The notes beneath the pieces were generated by a model. The model saw only the letters and a program-made list of their open reading frames with translations, was not told the DNA's origin and did no database searches. Below are positions 1-14,099 of a stretch of 64,000 nt of DNA, piece after piece (positions within the stretch are counted from its first letter, which is position 1; each line of letters starts with the position of its first letter). A program made the position numbers and the translations under genes. Source of the DNA: Doris montereyensis (taxonomy: Eukaryota; Mollusca; Gastropoda; Nudibranchia; Dorididae); NCBI GenBank assembly GCA_037039925.1, contig JAXRKP010000001.1, positions 657,001-721,000 of the forward strand, written 5' to 3'.

Positions 1-326
1 CCTTTTCCTGAAAAATTATTTCAAGCGGAGTTATGTGTTACTGTTTAGACAGCTTCACCAACGATATATCCTTATCATCTACAGCATTATGTTTGAGTCC
101 TTCTTGTTATGGTTGTCAACCTCATTCTTACATATCGTTTCTTAGAGTTGAACATACGATTGGCTAGAGTAGTGTCATGACATGATATCCAGCAGTAGTC
201 GTCCAGCATTATTATTCAGACCTCTGAAAACTGACAGTAGTTTTTTTTAATTGCTCTTGTTTATGTATAGGGTCACACTGAGGATAACTGAATAGATTTC
301 AATCAATGCGTACTTGATTTTTTTAT

Positions 327-445
327 CCCTCTGGCTTTGTGGGCAGTTGGCGGGCACTGCTGGTAGGTCCTATTTCTTGACTTTTACTCTTTTACTTATC
401 TTTCATCTTGCTATTTCCTGTTACTTCACTCTGAGATCATTAATT
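327..445 (-). repeat. Unclassified ~150-bp interspersed repeat, copy R1
   Basis: Reverse-strand copy of a family seen eight times here. The conserved core, read on the minus strand, runs from a gaattaagaggaaac-like block through a purine-rich middle to taccagcag followed by a gccaaccgccca-like end. This copy is diverged (gaattaa and gaggaaac are both mutated). I see no coding potential or clear pol III boxes. Confidence 0.55.
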
Positions 446-455
446 TCAATGAAAC

Positions 456-3246
456 ATTTTGACATCACTGTCCTTTTCTCTTTATCTCCATCCCTCACCC
501 TCCTCTACCCTATGTCATCACGCTGCCTTTGAAATAAACGCATTGTCTCTTATTCAGTTGTTTCAGGATGTTGAAAGTTTCTTGTCATAATATTTTCTTA
601 TTTTTGGCAATAGTGGGAGAAAGATTTTTATTATTCATGCACTTATAAAATGGGGAACACATGAAGAAAGGAAAATTGAATAAAAGACACTCCATGATGT
701 GGAGATGAGGGTAATAAGTAGTTAACAGATATTATATAAGAAGATTTGAATGCAGAGTTAATGAGATTTATATTCTTTTTCAACTGAGTGTTCAGGAGGA
801 GTACATGGTTGTAAAGCTTACATAAAACATTTCTTGAGACTTATTTTGTTTGATGCAGTGTTGAGTGTGTGGATATCAACATAATTTAAAGTGAGACTTG
901 GAATTTCATTTCAGTGAATTTGCATATGTGTTTTTTTTTTTCCTTTTCTGAATTTTATGCAACTATTCAACATACAAAGCAAGAACCTATTCTGACAGTT
1001 TCTTGTTGTGGTAAAAATTCTTCCATTGCTTCTTTTCTAGCTGAGGGTTTTTTTTTGGATCACATGCTAATCATTTCCGTACAATTTTGTTCAATTAAAA
1101 ATTTATAGTTGCACATAAAAGCCAATCTGACTTTTTAGTAAACTTGAGTCATTCAAAAACAAAATTTGGCCTAATTTGTTTATAACATGTAACAGTTCGC
1201 AGTGTTGTTCTCTTAACCATTTTATTCATTTATTTTCATTCTACCTACTATGTTTCTTTTCTATGTCAAGGATAATAATGAAAGCAGAGGAATTTCTTCG
1301 ATTCTGTTGGGTGTCTGTGCCCCAACCTACTTTGATAGTACCTATCTACTTGGTTATGGGAGGAAAGCATCATTTATTTTAACATTTTAAAAATATTCCA
1401 GACTTGTAATTGCCAACCCTGGCATCAGATAACATTTCTTTCAGAAGCCCATGTCAATGAATAAGTTGTCAGAGAAATCGCAGTCCTTTTTTTCATTTTG
1501 AAGTAATGGTTAGTAATCTTTACAAAAAAATGAGAGATAAAGTATTAACGTTTAGATCTATTAATGTAAAACTCATAGAAATGACTGATTTCTTGCTTAC
1601 ATCATCTAATAAAAGATGAAATTGAGTTTTGATTTTAAAAACTTATATCTTGTACTCACTTTAAAATTAAGTAAATTTTTCCTTTTCCGACATTCACTGA
1701 TCATTCAGAAACAACCATATGTACTTGATTTCTTTCTTTTCCTGCTTCGTTAACCAAAAATTAATGTGAGTGTTGAATTTTGTACTTATCATTATGTAAG
1801 ACAGTGTTATATGTCTTTATGATAAGCTTTTAACAATAGCAATTCATTTCGCGGGAAAGATTCTGAAAACATTTATTCAAAGAACTTAGATTTATTGTAC
1901 ATCAGGATATCAAAGTTTGTATTGAGAATTTTTAGTGCACGGAAAAAACCCACCCACAACCAAACAAACAAAACATAAAGTATAGCCAGTAATTTGAGTC
2001 TAGCCAATCATATTTGAAAGAAAATGCAAAATTTATCCTTTTGTCGACTACAAAATTTGATATCCTATGTCTTATTCCTACGTTTGTTGACACTGTTTTG
2101 TTTTGAAATTTGACAAATTTCCAAGTTCTGTAATTCTTTCTCACTAAGGATAATAATCTGTTTAGTACGTTCAAACCAATAGTAATATATGTGATTATTA
2201 CACATGGCCAGTAATATGATTTATTTTATTTGTAAATATCTCATGATGTACAAAAAGACAAAATTGTTTGTAATATATTGTAATATGACTATAACTGTAA
2301 AATTTTTAAATTATCTATGCCTCTTATTGACAATAAAAGAAATCATATAAAATCCTTTTTCCCATTCCCCAAACATGCCACTGCTTACCCCTTCTCTCTG
2401 TAAGCTGTGTTTACTTACTTGTAGAAATATAAACAAAAATATGAGATGTATTTGCAAATCAAATGCATTCAAAATTTAAAAATGAATCAATCTAAATTGT
2501 TACAATGAAGTTGAAATATTTGAGCACAACTTTATTCTATTGCTTATATTTATATAAAATGTCTTCATTAATGTTTGCAAACTAACCACAATCTTCAGGT
2601 CCTTATGGTGGTTGCATGGAGATACTAGAAACTCTAAACTGGTGATTTTAATAAAACTCCACATTCTTTACTGAAATTATGTTCCAAGTCTCCTTCATAG
2701 CTATAAAATAAATTCTATTTTGTACCAAAATGTCTTCAGTTTTCTATTTTAATTTTTATTGCATTTTGTGTGTACAGTTGGGGTTGGGTTGTTTTGTTGT
2801 TTTTGGTTTTTTTGGGGGTGTTCAGTCTCTGAAGAGGATAATTAATCATCATGTTATACCATTACATATGAGATATACTTACAATTCATTAGTTGTCATT
2901 GACAGGTGTTTAATCAAGAAACCAAGGGGTTTTATTTTTCTCTCACCGTTTTCTGAAAATTTGCTTGCCAAATTGTGTAAATTTGATTCAGACACGAGGT
3001 GACTGGATTTTTTCAGTTATGCGATTGACTCTCCCATTTTTGATTCAGTTGGACATGGTTTGTAATGCCAGAAAGACTTGTAGAAGTTGATTTGATTTGA
3101 CCCTTTGTTGGGTTTATTAGCGATAATGTAGGTGACAGGGATGAGATGATACTGAGCTACAACAATGGCATCACAAGTCGGTTTGAGGCAAAGTATAGGA
3201 CTGCAAGGCTATTCGCTTAGATTGGAATCATTTTACTGTAAATGTA
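456..3246. other. AT-rich intergenic sequence, no gene seen
   Basis: Only short open frames without splice-site support or recognisable protein motifs. I see no RNA gene and no repeat that I can classify. Confidence 0.5.
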
Positions 3247-3402
3247 AATTTGTTTGTTTATTTAATTGGAATTTATCCCGTCCACCATTTATGGTGATCT
3301 CAAGGGTGAATTAAGAGGAAACAGCGGGATGAGAGGATAAGTAAAAGAGTGAAGGGAAAGAAGTAGGACTTACCAGCAGGGTCCGCTGACTGTCCACGTA
3401 AA
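3247..3402 (+). repeat. Unclassified ~150-bp repeat, copy R2
   Basis: Well-preserved forward copy. It opens with ttgtttgtttatttaattgg, then tcccgtccaccattt, a gtgatctcaagggtgaatta block, gaggaaacagc, a purine-rich stretch and taccagcagggtccgc. It aligns by eye with the copies near 13.4, 14.0, 15.1, 20.1, 20.8 and 51.5 kb. Confidence 0.65.
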
Positions 3403-3862
3403 TGTAAATTTGTAGCATTACAATTTATCTTAAGATAGCAAGATCTTAGACATAGTTTTATAGGTGACAGATAAAAAAAAACCTCTTTAATTTAAAAAGA
3501 ACAGAAAGAGCATGAGACTCCATGTTCTAGTAGTCATCTGATAAATCAAGCGAAAGTGGATCATGGAATGCATGAAATGTAAAATTCTTATCTCTGTCGA
3601 GGTTGTTTCTGTGTTATGCCTAAGGCGAAGCAAGAGCTGAAGAATATTAGTCTGAAGTGTACAAACGTGTCAATAAATGTATATTCCTGTAGACAGCTTC
3701 TGTTTTATTTCCTACGATGAATTTTTGTACTGCTGAACTGATTCCATTGCTCATGTCATTTCAAGTTTGAATAAAAATTAAAGAATGAATTCCTTAGGTA
3801 CCAATTTGAGTCTATTCTTCTGTATGCTGAGAGAAGATTTATACTACTTAGACCACCAAATA

Positions 3863-4190
3863 GGGGGACTCCGTAATCCAGAGGCAAGGTGTCAGCCTCT
3901 CAACCAAAAGGCAGTGGGTTCGAGCCCCGCCAATGCTTGAAAAATTGTCTTGATTGTTTTCGAGCAAAAATCTTCCCCTCCTGGTCCAGGTAGATGAATC
4001 GACACCTAGTCCCATTGGAGAACGATGAAAAGGAGGTCCCATGTGCAGATCACAACACTCTGTGCATGTTAAAGATCCCTTGGATGTTTACAGGGCAGTC
4101 TGGGCAAAATTAAAAATCCTACCAAAACCCTGAGATCACCTTAGTTGTGGATGTGGGTAAATCAAATCAAACCAAATCAAAAACTGAACA
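3863..4190 (+). mobile_element. tRNA-derived SINE, copy S1
   Basis: The 5' head resembles a tRNA gene: a box A-like tccagaggcaagg and a box B-like ggttcgagcccc spaced as in tRNA. A non-tRNA body follows (cctggtccaggtagatgaa, then ttaaagatcccttgg, then gggcagtctgggcaaaatt). The 3' tail is a short (aaatc)n repeat. The same head and body recur on the minus strand near 4.9, 20.3 and 45.0 kb, so this is a dispersed SINE and not a tRNA gene. Confidence 0.85.
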
Positions 4191-4897
4191 AATTTAAGAT
4201 CATTGCCCATATTAATATAAAATTTCAATGGTGAAAGTTAAAGTTCCAGTGACCCAAATGGTCAACAGTGTTGAAAGCAATCATAACAACCATTACAAAT
4301 TAACACTCCTGAGTTCTTGGGAATTTTTATATCAAGTTACACATTTTTTTAACTTCATGGTCAAGTTTTGATAAAACATGGTCCTTATATTATATGTTAT
4401 TATCTTTGTTCATTTGTAGAGATTTAAATCTAAAATAAATGTAGTGTGTCATTCAGTTTCCTCCTACTACTAGTACTAATGTAATACCGAAAAGAACAGT
4501 GTTAGGCATTTTTATTTCCAGTTTCAAGCCATCATGTTTTTCTTTATATTCACTGATCCAAATATCGGCGGTGTAGAGGTAAGCAGCTTGACTTAAGACT
4601 ATGGGGCCATAAATTTGAATCCTCATGAGAGTGAGAGGCATTTAATTTCTTCTTCACCTAACTGTGAGTGGGTACCAGCTATAACGGAACTAAAATCTGC
4701 AACTGTCCTGCATCTTGACCTGATGGGTGATCTGGGAGCTTTGAACAAACCTTCACTTTTTTTTTGCACTCAAGCATGAGCACAGCACCATCAATAGAAT
4801 ACACATGTTGCTACCTACATATTAGATATAATCTTACAGTCAGTATTTCATCCAAGCCTACCCCACCATAATAACCTTGCACTGTCATCATCAGAGA

Positions 4898-5190
4898 TTT
4901 TACCCACATCCACAAAAGGCGATCTTGGAAGTTTTGGTAGGATTTTTAATTTTGCCCAGACAGCCCTGTAAACAGCCAAGAGATCTTGTTTAACTTGCAT
5001 AGAGTAGAGTGTTGTGATCTGCACATGGGACCTCCTTTTCATTATTTGTCTTCAATGGGACTAGGTGTTGATCCATCTACCTGGATCAGGAATGGTGGGT
5101 TTTACTATAAAAAAGACAAAATTTTCTGGGCTTGAACCCGTGACCTTTTGGTTGAGAGGCTGATACTTTGCCTCTGGACCACCGAATCCC
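4898..5190 (-). mobile_element. tRNA-derived SINE, copy S2
   Basis: Minus-strand copy of the S1 family. The complement of the tRNA head lies at 5130-5190 (box B-like gaacccgtgacc on the plus strand) and the body with the reverse of gggcagtctgggcaaaatt lies at about 4950. It faces S1 across ~700 bp, forming an imperfect inverted pair. Confidence 0.85.
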
Positions 5191-7574
5191 TTGAGCCATA
5201 GCAAATATAGGGTATAGGGTGGTGTGTTAGTGCAGTTTAGTTAACATATTTCTTAGTCAAGAGGACACAGGTATTAATGTAAATAACAAAGCCCTCAAGT
5301 GATGAGTTGATGTTGAAGTACCTATGATAGTGAATTTAGCAGTAATACTTCAAGGACTGGTTTTGACATTCAAATTCAAAAGTTGTTGATGCATAGGCAG
5401 AAAGTAAGCATGATGAATCAATGTAACTGCACTGTTTAAAATGAACAAATGTTCAAAATTATGATTTTTATTAATTTAAATAGATAAACATTTAATTTAA
5501 TTGAAACAGTTAAACTCGCTGTAAGGTCAACATTTTCAGAAACCATAAGCGTAATACACCTCAGTTTATCGATTATGCAAACAGTGACTTCCCTAGACCA
5601 TTTAAATTAATTCATCCACAATTTTTTCGTCACAAACACTTTGTAAACAGTAAGTAAAAGAAATATTAAAACAAACAAGGAATCACATGCATAACATTGC
5701 TTTGTGTTCATACAAATAATTTATTTTTGAATGCACAGTAACTTTTGCTCACAACAAAACAAAAACAAAAAAAAACATTGGCAAGTTATATTTATTTTTG
5801 GTGGTTGTGTAAACTGTGCCTCTTTTAGTTCATTGCACACAAACATCACAAATTCATAGCTCATTTAATTTGTCTGATATTTTCTTAGAAAGGTAGGAAT
5901 AATATTATAATAATAAAAATAATGTCAAATTCTATGTTGGCTGGCATCACTTGAACCATAAACGCAAATATACATTTCTCAATAAAGAAAAAAAAATCAG
6001 AGAAAGAGGTGTTTAATTGGAAGAAGACATAGAAACAGAAGCTATTCAACGATTTAGAAATAAGACAGGTCCGTTGCTCCTGACAGAAAACCTTGAAGAG
6101 AATGAAAATTTTAGATAACAGGCAATTTTGTTATTGAACTTTTCAAAGCCTTGAATTTTTGTCAAAGTTAAGACTTTTAAATCTTTTTTATACTCGATAA
6201 ACAGCACTAAAAGTAAAGTAAGTCCCATACTCAGAATTGAGTGTAGGGTAATCAGGAGCAGAGTTATGATTTTTCTAGGCATACGGTATGTGGTACTGGT
6301 ATTTTGACATTGGTTTTCATGCTGCCAAAACAGGACTACCCATGAAAATTTGACACTATTTAAAGTGTCGAAAAAGTCATGCAAACAGTGAGCATCCAGC
6401 CAACAAGTGTTAATAAATGTAATAATAATAATGACAATAATAATAATAAGAAGAAGAATTATAATAATAATAATATATAACAATAACATATTGTGGGTAT
6501 CAAAGAACTTCTAGTATAAATGTAGACCTAGAGGTAACAGAAATAAACGGTCTAAGTAATTGTGTTTGTGTGCTCAATAACAATTTTGGTCTCTTCTATA
6601 TACACATCTGTAGTCAAAACAAGAATAAACATTTGCCACATAGGAGTGCAATAAATGAATAGATATTGATCATGAACATCCGTAAGTCTTCTGCACAAAG
6701 TGATGCCAACAATTACAAATTATGACCTCAGCCATCCTGTTTTAACGATTAATTAGTTTATTCAATAAGTCTAGATGAAAGATGACAATTAAGAACAATA
6801 AATTTTATGCATTTGCAAAGACAAAACAGATATGATGTCATTCATGTCAATGCGAATAAACCTTGCATACCAGACATTGAGTTTTCAAAACGATAGAAGT
6901 TATGACATGCTTGACCAATTCTCAGTTTCTTATCCCAAAACAAGAATCATGTTTTCCCACATACTTCAATGACTGAGCAGTAATGGAACAAATATAATCC
7001 TGAAACCCCACAACACCATTTGTGCATTAGCATTTATAAACAAAGCAATCCAGGCACCTCGATCACAACATCTCGAGTTGAAAATTGTGTACAACTGAGG
7101 GTTACATTTATTGGGCCATCACACCTCAAAGGTGACTATTGGACAACTGAGGTTGCCTTTATTTGCACAAAGACATGCAAGATTTCCTGATTAATTGTTT
7201 ACTGTAATAACATAAATATTGCAATACCATACCTTTATATTTATCTTTATTGAAAACAAAACTTATCAAACATAATTAAATACGAAAGAAATCAAGTAAT
7301 ATACACCTTTGGAGAAAACCAGCTAATGATAATAATAAAACTAAATTCTTCATTGCGTCACTGATTACAAGTAACTATAGAATAGTTTCATTTCATGATT
7401 TGGATGATTTCTTTATTGATGCCTACTTCTTTTCTCTAGTTGTCACGTCCAAAATCTTTAAAGGTTAAATAAATGTAAAGAATAAATAACAGACCCAATA
7501 ATGAGACAAGTACTGGCCCATTTTTCAATTGAATTTTCTCTTTGAAGTCTCTTTTAGAGCACAGTTACATCTGG
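5191..7574. other. AT-rich intergenic sequence with an (AAT)n microsatellite
   Basis: No exon-like or RNA-like signal recognised. An (aat/aag)n microsatellite lies at about 6416-6482. The minus-strand open frame across it is low-complexity translation. Confidence 0.45.
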
Positions 7575-7675
7575 AAAGGAGCGTAGTGAGCTTGTTTGGT
7601 AGGGTATTTTCGTTTCATGGCAAGGCGATGGTTGCCGACGCAGAGGTCACGGGGTTCAATCCCCATGGTAGCCAA
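7575..7675 (+). mobile_element. Possible tRNA-derived SINE fragment
   Basis: Contains a good T-arm/box B-like block (acggggttcaatcccc) preceded by gccgacgcagaggt, as in the 3' half of a tRNA. The 5' half does not fold convincingly and no known SINE body follows. It could be a SINE head or an old tRNA pseudogene. Confidence 0.35.
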
Positions 7676-7679
7676 GTTT

Positions 7680-10600
7680 TTTCTACCTACTCCTTGCATT
7701 TTTCTTGTCTTTGTTCCTATGAAGCTTAAATATTATTTTATGTCATTATCCTTCATTTTCGACATGTTCCTTGCCTCATTGTTTGTCTTGATATCTGAAA
7801 CTTACTTATTTCCCACTGGTTTTACATAGAGTTCAAAGACATGTTATTAAATTTGATGAAAATTAATAATGCACATTTCATAAAAACTTAATTCTTACAA
7901 ACAGCAGGCAATAATGACATTGATATTAGCCTACACATATGAAATAATCTCTGCTTCTAGATGTATCTTGTCAAAACTCGCATAGAAACATAATCCATAG
8001 CCTCTTTCTGTATATAGTGCTTTGATACTTTTCCACCTCACCCCTACCTTAATCCTCCTCCTGGTCCGCACCAGCATTGTCCAGTGTAGATTCATTGCTT
8101 TTACTTTAATGTAAAATGGGAAATATAAAGGGGTTTATTTTGCCAGGAAGCCTATTGCACATATTAAAATTGTTAAATAGGATAAACCAAAACACAGGAG
8201 AAGATAACCAACAATCAAAAGCACACGAATGATCAATCTTGAACTGGTTTCATAAGCAGGGGAAACAAAACGATCTCTCTCAAGGAGATTTTCTGTGGCC
8301 TAAGCTAAGAAAAAGATGCCTCTTGTTCAGTAACAGTAACATTCTTACATTTTGGTGTTGGGTGAAAGTCTCTCTCTCTCTCTCAGAATCTAGGGTTCTA
8401 GCTTAGTAATAGAATGGATTTTCTAGAGAGACTACCGATTATTCTCAGTATATTTAAGTTAAAGTAGAAGAAAGAAGAAACGTAAAACTGCTGAAACAAC
8501 CAACTCATCATGCTGAATCATTAGAGACGGGATCATCAGTCTAAAGTGTCACTCCCTTTATTACAATGCTAATCGTTGCTAAGATTTTTACATCTGACAC
8601 AGCTTGGATTTTACCGTCACATATCGCTTTTCTCTTCACAGAACATCATCTGAATAATCTGATGTCAATAACCATTTCATCTAATAATTTCAACATGCTA
8701 CCATCTTTGTTCCTAAAACTATCATTCCCCATTTACAGAATATATAACAAAAATACACATTTGCTAGCACAGGGTTATATCTGTATCATTCAATAAGAAG
8801 GGGACAAAAAATTACACGCTCTAACTATCATTCAAGTAACAAAGAAAAGCACACAATTGATGACATAGTGTCATATGAGCATAAGTTATATTATATTGAC
8901 AACTGATGGAAAAAAGAGACGTCTTATTATATCAAAGACAATGAAATATGTTGAGAGGCACCAACAAGTGTAATAGAATAGGAGGAAACACAAATAAGGA
9001 AAAACAAAACTATTACATCCTATCATAGGTTTATTTCATTCATTCATAAAATAACAACAAATTGGTTGAAACATCGACATGAATGGTTCTATTATTACAT
9101 GTAATTGTGATCAAACAAAATATATTCTGCAAATTTGCTCACTAGGAAGAAAATAAACATATTCTTACTCTGGGTACCGTCATGAGAGAAAAGATATACA
9201 TGTCACATGATAAAACTTTCACACTTTTCCTCTATTTTTTCTCTCTTTCAGACAGGAGAAAAAAGAAATCACTTGAGGAAACTGTTATTACTGTTAAGAA
9301 AATTGAAACCTGGGACTTTGTGTGTTGAAGTAAATGTATGTTAAAATTTGAAATCTTCCAAAATAGTGAACTTAGACGATCAGTCAGCGATCCATAACCA
9401 GGCCCTCATTTTTTGTGTAGCCATTGTGACCATTTGAGGTTCTTTTTCTACATTTTAAAATTTCTTATAAATAATCTCAAGCTGTCTTTCACCAAAAATT
9501 GCAGTCCTGCCATTCCGTACACCATCTCAGATCTTCTGGAAAACTGCTTACACCAGATTGCCATTTACAGTCTTTCTTAAATTCTCATATATAGCACAGG
9601 CTAGATTAACAAAATCAGTGATAAAGCCTAATTAGCATTTAGTAATGAAAACAATGTGTTAATAATGACATTTAAGACCTGTTCCTCATCAGATAGGTTG
9701 ACAGAATGATGTACACATGGAAATAAATACTCATCCAACTCCTACTATTTCTGATAGTAATATCACTAGATACACTATACTAAATGACATTTTTTTTTAG
9801 CATGCTTGTCCTGTGTCTGTGGATCTAGATTCAATTCCATATCTGTTTTCAGACCTTCTGTAGGATCTATAGATCTAACAGGTGGATCTAAGTCTAAATT
9901 TTGACTCTTATACTAATGCATGTAAAAATAATGACAATAAAATGATCGTAGATAAAATTTACTCATACTTATGAAAAAAGAAACAATACTCCCTCATATC
10001 TGTTCTGGGTTCTAATTTTTCCCTTTCTTAATGTTCCACAGCAACCTCATGAAAACACCATGACCATTTTAAAGTGAAAATGACGCCTAAAATATCATTT
10101 GGATGTGCTTGTTTGTTAGATGGTATTGGTCAATTTTCTTGTCTCATAAAATCCTTTCATAAACAATTAAACAAAGCCAGCCGGCAGATTATTGTTTTTG
10201 CATCCATACATCATATTAATTACAATTGTGTACATTTCACATGCATGGTGAAATGTAGGCTTCAAGCCAATTCCTTATTTGTAACATATCTATGTTACTG
10301 ACAAAATTGAGTCTATAAACTACAAATTTTCTTTTCCTTCTTTATGCCTGTCATCTATCTCTAAATGGCCATCAGATGTGTCAGCTCCAGGAAGATCCTT
10401 GAAATAGTAGCCATCATACTTATTCCATACCTCAGACAGCTGTGACAGCAGTCTGTGGCTTATTTCAAGAGGCAATCAAAGTCTCTACCAGCACACTGGG
10501 TGCTGCAGCCATTGCCAAGGCTCCTTTGACCTTAAAAGGGCACAGTATGTCCGTATGCTGTTTGGTTGCTTTGACTTTACTTTGAGCTAGGGACCCTGGT

Positions 10601-13392
10601 CATTATGAGCCGACCATCCTAGACATGTCTCACAGCCAGCTATATGGAAAGTGGCAGTCAGTGAGTCTGTAGGTTCCACTAAGATTTTAGTTTAAAACAT
10701 TTCAATTTACAACTTCACTCGCACATTTGATGCTTTTACTCTTCTTCCTCAGCCTAAGTAAAAATGTTCATCCAAATGCCATGAAAATGGTTTCCAGGAC
10801 AAATCTAAACAAAGTACTAGAGGAAGCATGTCTTCTTTGTAGTTTAGAGTGTTGAGTTATTGACAATTTAGAAACTTATCAGATTTTGGAAAGCTGAGAC
10901 AACCTTAAAGAGTTTGAAAATTAAAGGGTGAGATGAACAAAACAAAAAGAGATGGCAGATGGGAGCTCTAAGAAGCTAAGTAGACATTTTCAGCAAAATG
11001 TGAAACAACTTCAATATCTATGTGACTCATCAGGATAGGGATATTTGCAAATGTACCAAGTTTCCTGCTGCAAATTAAAAAGCATAGTCATCCACAACAC
11101 ATACACAACACATACAATGAATATTCTCTCCGAAACAATATAATCATGTGATAATCTTTTTTTTAAGAAGAAAAAAACCGTAAAGAATAAGAAAAAAACA
11201 CTAAATCAATGACAGAACAAAAAAGTTGTGCTACAAAGCTGGAACAAACAAAATGCAACCACAGAAAGTTCTATGGCATGTATAACAGAATAACATAAAA
11301 CTATTCAAGGCAATGAAGGCATCAGAAATTGCAAATAAGGAAAAAAAAACAACTCAATAAACAATACAGATAAACATGAGCACTTGAAAGGAAATTTCAC
11401 ATAAATCTATATCATAAAAGGAATTTTTAAAATGAAAACATACCATGGATGGATGGCATCTTCATATTTCCATAGTTGTTCTTTCATAACACCATTTTCA
11501 ATCATATTTACTATACACTTGGGTTAATAATTATCAAATCACTTATTTGCTTCGCATCATTGATTCTTGAATATATATATATATATATATATAAATAATA
11601 TCTTCCTGCTTAAGCCTTTACATATATATGAAATTAGTAATTTTTAACGATTTAACGAAACAAAAGATGTATGAAGTTTAAATGATTTTCTCTAGATGAT
11701 TACCTAAGTCATTACCTTTTTTATCAACCGGTATACTGACAATTGTAGTGTTAATATGCTCAAATAAAAATAAATAAATAAATAAGGTTTAAAACCTCAA
11801 ATAGTAAGTAACACTACCCTGTTGAAAACACACTTTTCACAGCTTTGAGATTAATAATAAAGAGACAAAGTGCGTTCTAATCATAAGTTAAGGGCACATT
11901 TCAGGGACTATTTTAGTGGCCATTTTATCTACTATACTTAACATAAATCTGTATTCTTGTAACCTTACCACATGTATAGAAAGTTATCAGATCTACACAG
12001 AAAATATGTGTCCAGATGCTAGAACTGATTTAAGCACTGATGTCAGAATGTGCATGCGTCTTGGCCCAGAAAGATGGAAAACATCAATACTTTTGCCCTA
12101 CACTTCAAAATCATATCTTAGAAGTATGTCAAGGGTCTTTGTGATTTTTAACTTAATCATCCACATTCAAAACGAATCAAAATCATCCTTTTTGTCTCCT
12201 CAACAACAATTATAAAGACAAAGCCAATAAATGACAGAAACAATTCAAGACATCATTACCACTAAAACGTATGTGCCAGTCTCATCCCGTAGTACTTATG
12301 CCTTCTATTTATACAAAAAAGCTGCACAGATGGCGGCCCTGACTTCTGCTTATTTCTGGTTTTCAGTACTACATACAAAGGGACAGCACTCTCATTACTC
12401 TCAATCTCTTTAAATTCACTCCCACCACTCTACCAATGATTTTTTTCTTTATTTCTTCCTGTTAGGAACCAATCATTTGGTTCTCATAAATGAGAATAAT
12501 GTGTAGGGACAAAATCGTTCAATTCTTCAACAAGGGGTATGTGGTAGCAATAATCGACACCGGTCCTATATGTTTTAGAGAGTAACAGTAAATTTGATCG
12601 ACAATGATGAAATAACTCTTCTAGTCTTTATCTTGTACATCTATACTCTATAAAACTGGCCAATAAGTAAGAAAAATTGGGGGGAAATGTCACAGAAATC
12701 ATAATGAGATAAAACAATGAGGATATATCTAAAGACCTACAGAAAAAAGAAAAAAAGTCTAATATTTTCTTATGACAAATAGATAAATAGTTTTTAAGTT
12801 TCCTTAATATTAGAAATTCCTTCGTTCTTCTTGTTCAAGAAGGGAATATGTTCTGTTGTGTTCAGAAAAAGCAAATAAACAATTTTTACAAAATAAACTT
12901 AGAAAGAGAAAAATGAAATATTGTAAAGGGAATGAAGGAAATGCTGTTCATGAGATGATACAATTCTTAGTAGAGATACAAAGATCTTTATTTAGAATTG
13001 AGCATCCAATAATAGATCTACCCCAGCAAAAGACATTAAATAGACAGCTAATGGAGAAAGGAAATGGTGAGAAAAGGAATAAAGAATGGGGAGAGAACTG
13101 AACTATTTTAAAAGAAAATCTATAAAAAATCAAATTTAATTGGAATAGTAACAAAGAACGAGAGTATCTTGAAAAAAACAAGGTCCTATTTGCTGTCCTA
13201 AAACTATAAGACTAAGAGTGCGTGATCAGTGTAAAAGAAATGCTTGTGGATAGTGATCCCAAATTCTTTTTAAAAAGTCCTGAGACCAGAAGCCTGCTCA
13301 GAAATTATCATCATTAGAATTAGAATCATTAGGTGTGCATTGTCACAGTAAGACATTATACAATATTTGTCCCAGTATGTTAACCTGACTTA
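7680..13392. other. AT-rich intergenic sequence, no confirmed gene
   Basis: Long AT-rich stretch with a (ta)n run at 11571-11593. Apart from a less AT-rich block at about 10320-10680 (listed separately) I see no coding-like sequence. Some of it could be SNX27 downstream or 3' UTR sequence, but nothing shows that. Confidence 0.4.
10322..10560 (-). other. Coding-like block, possible terminal exon or relic
   Basis: Less AT-rich than its surroundings. The minus strand gives about 43 residues ending at a TAG at 10322, with an acidic tail containing LPGADTSDG and LEIDD. The frame continues upstream only through an apparent one-base shift near 10472. The plus strand is also open over part of the block. 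I do not recognise the family, and no partner exon was found nearby. It could be a gene relic or part of a repeat. Confidence 0.2.
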
Positions 13393-13550
13393 ATCTCCCA
13401 TTGATTGATTAAATTTACCCCTTCCGCCATGGGATCTCAGGTTGAATTAAGAGGAAACAGCAAGATGAAAAATAAGTGAAAGAGGGTAAAGAAAGACGTA
13501 CAACCTACCAGCAACAGCCACCAACCGCCCATTAACCTCCCCTATTCTTT
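13393..13550 (+). repeat. Unclassified ~150-bp repeat, copy R3
   Basis: Forward copy with the family landmarks gaattaagaggaaacagcaa, a purine-rich middle, acctaccagcaac and ccaaccgccca. Confidence 0.65.
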
Positions 13551-13962
13551 GGTGGCCCATGACAAAAAGAAAGAGGGTAAAAAAAAGAAAAAATGCAGGC
13601 AAGGTATTTCAAATAAAGCACTTTGTATCAATTTTCTTCCTGAGTGGGACTGTGGGTCAAAAAGACTTTTGAACTGGACGATACCAATTTTGCATGTGGG
13701 AAATAAGAGTAAGTAATCGCTGATATAATTGAAAAACTATATTCATCTTATACAGCATTATTCTTAAATGTGATGTCTTATTTGGAAGGGATGTATTGAG
13801 GGGTAAGAATAGATAGTAGAAACTCATGGTCTAGATGGCATCCCAATGAGAACCACACATAAACACATTTGACTTCGTATAAGTATTTGTACACAAATCA
13901 TTTTTTTTTTCTTCCTTTCTGTGTAATAAAACATTGCAATTCCAACCGTAACCATTTAATTT

Positions 13963-14097
13963 TGCTTGTTTGTTTCACAGCAATTTATCCTGCCCACCAT
14001 TTGCGATGATCACACACTGAATTAAGATGAAAGACGTGTGAAAGAGTGAAAGGAAAGAAGGAAGACTTACGGGTAGCACCAGCCAATCACCCATAAT
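13963..14097 (+). repeat. Unclassified ~150-bp repeat, copy R4
   Basis: Forward copy starting at a tttgtttcacagcaatttat block. Part of the gaggaaacagc segment is deleted. It ends with a ccaatcaccca variant of the 3' end. Confidence 0.6.
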
Positions 14098-14099
14098 CA

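Noticed and set aside
2730..3002. 90-codon plus-strand open frame
   Set aside because: Hydrophobic, T-rich translation with no motif, splice sites or similarity; typical of AT-rich noncoding DNA.
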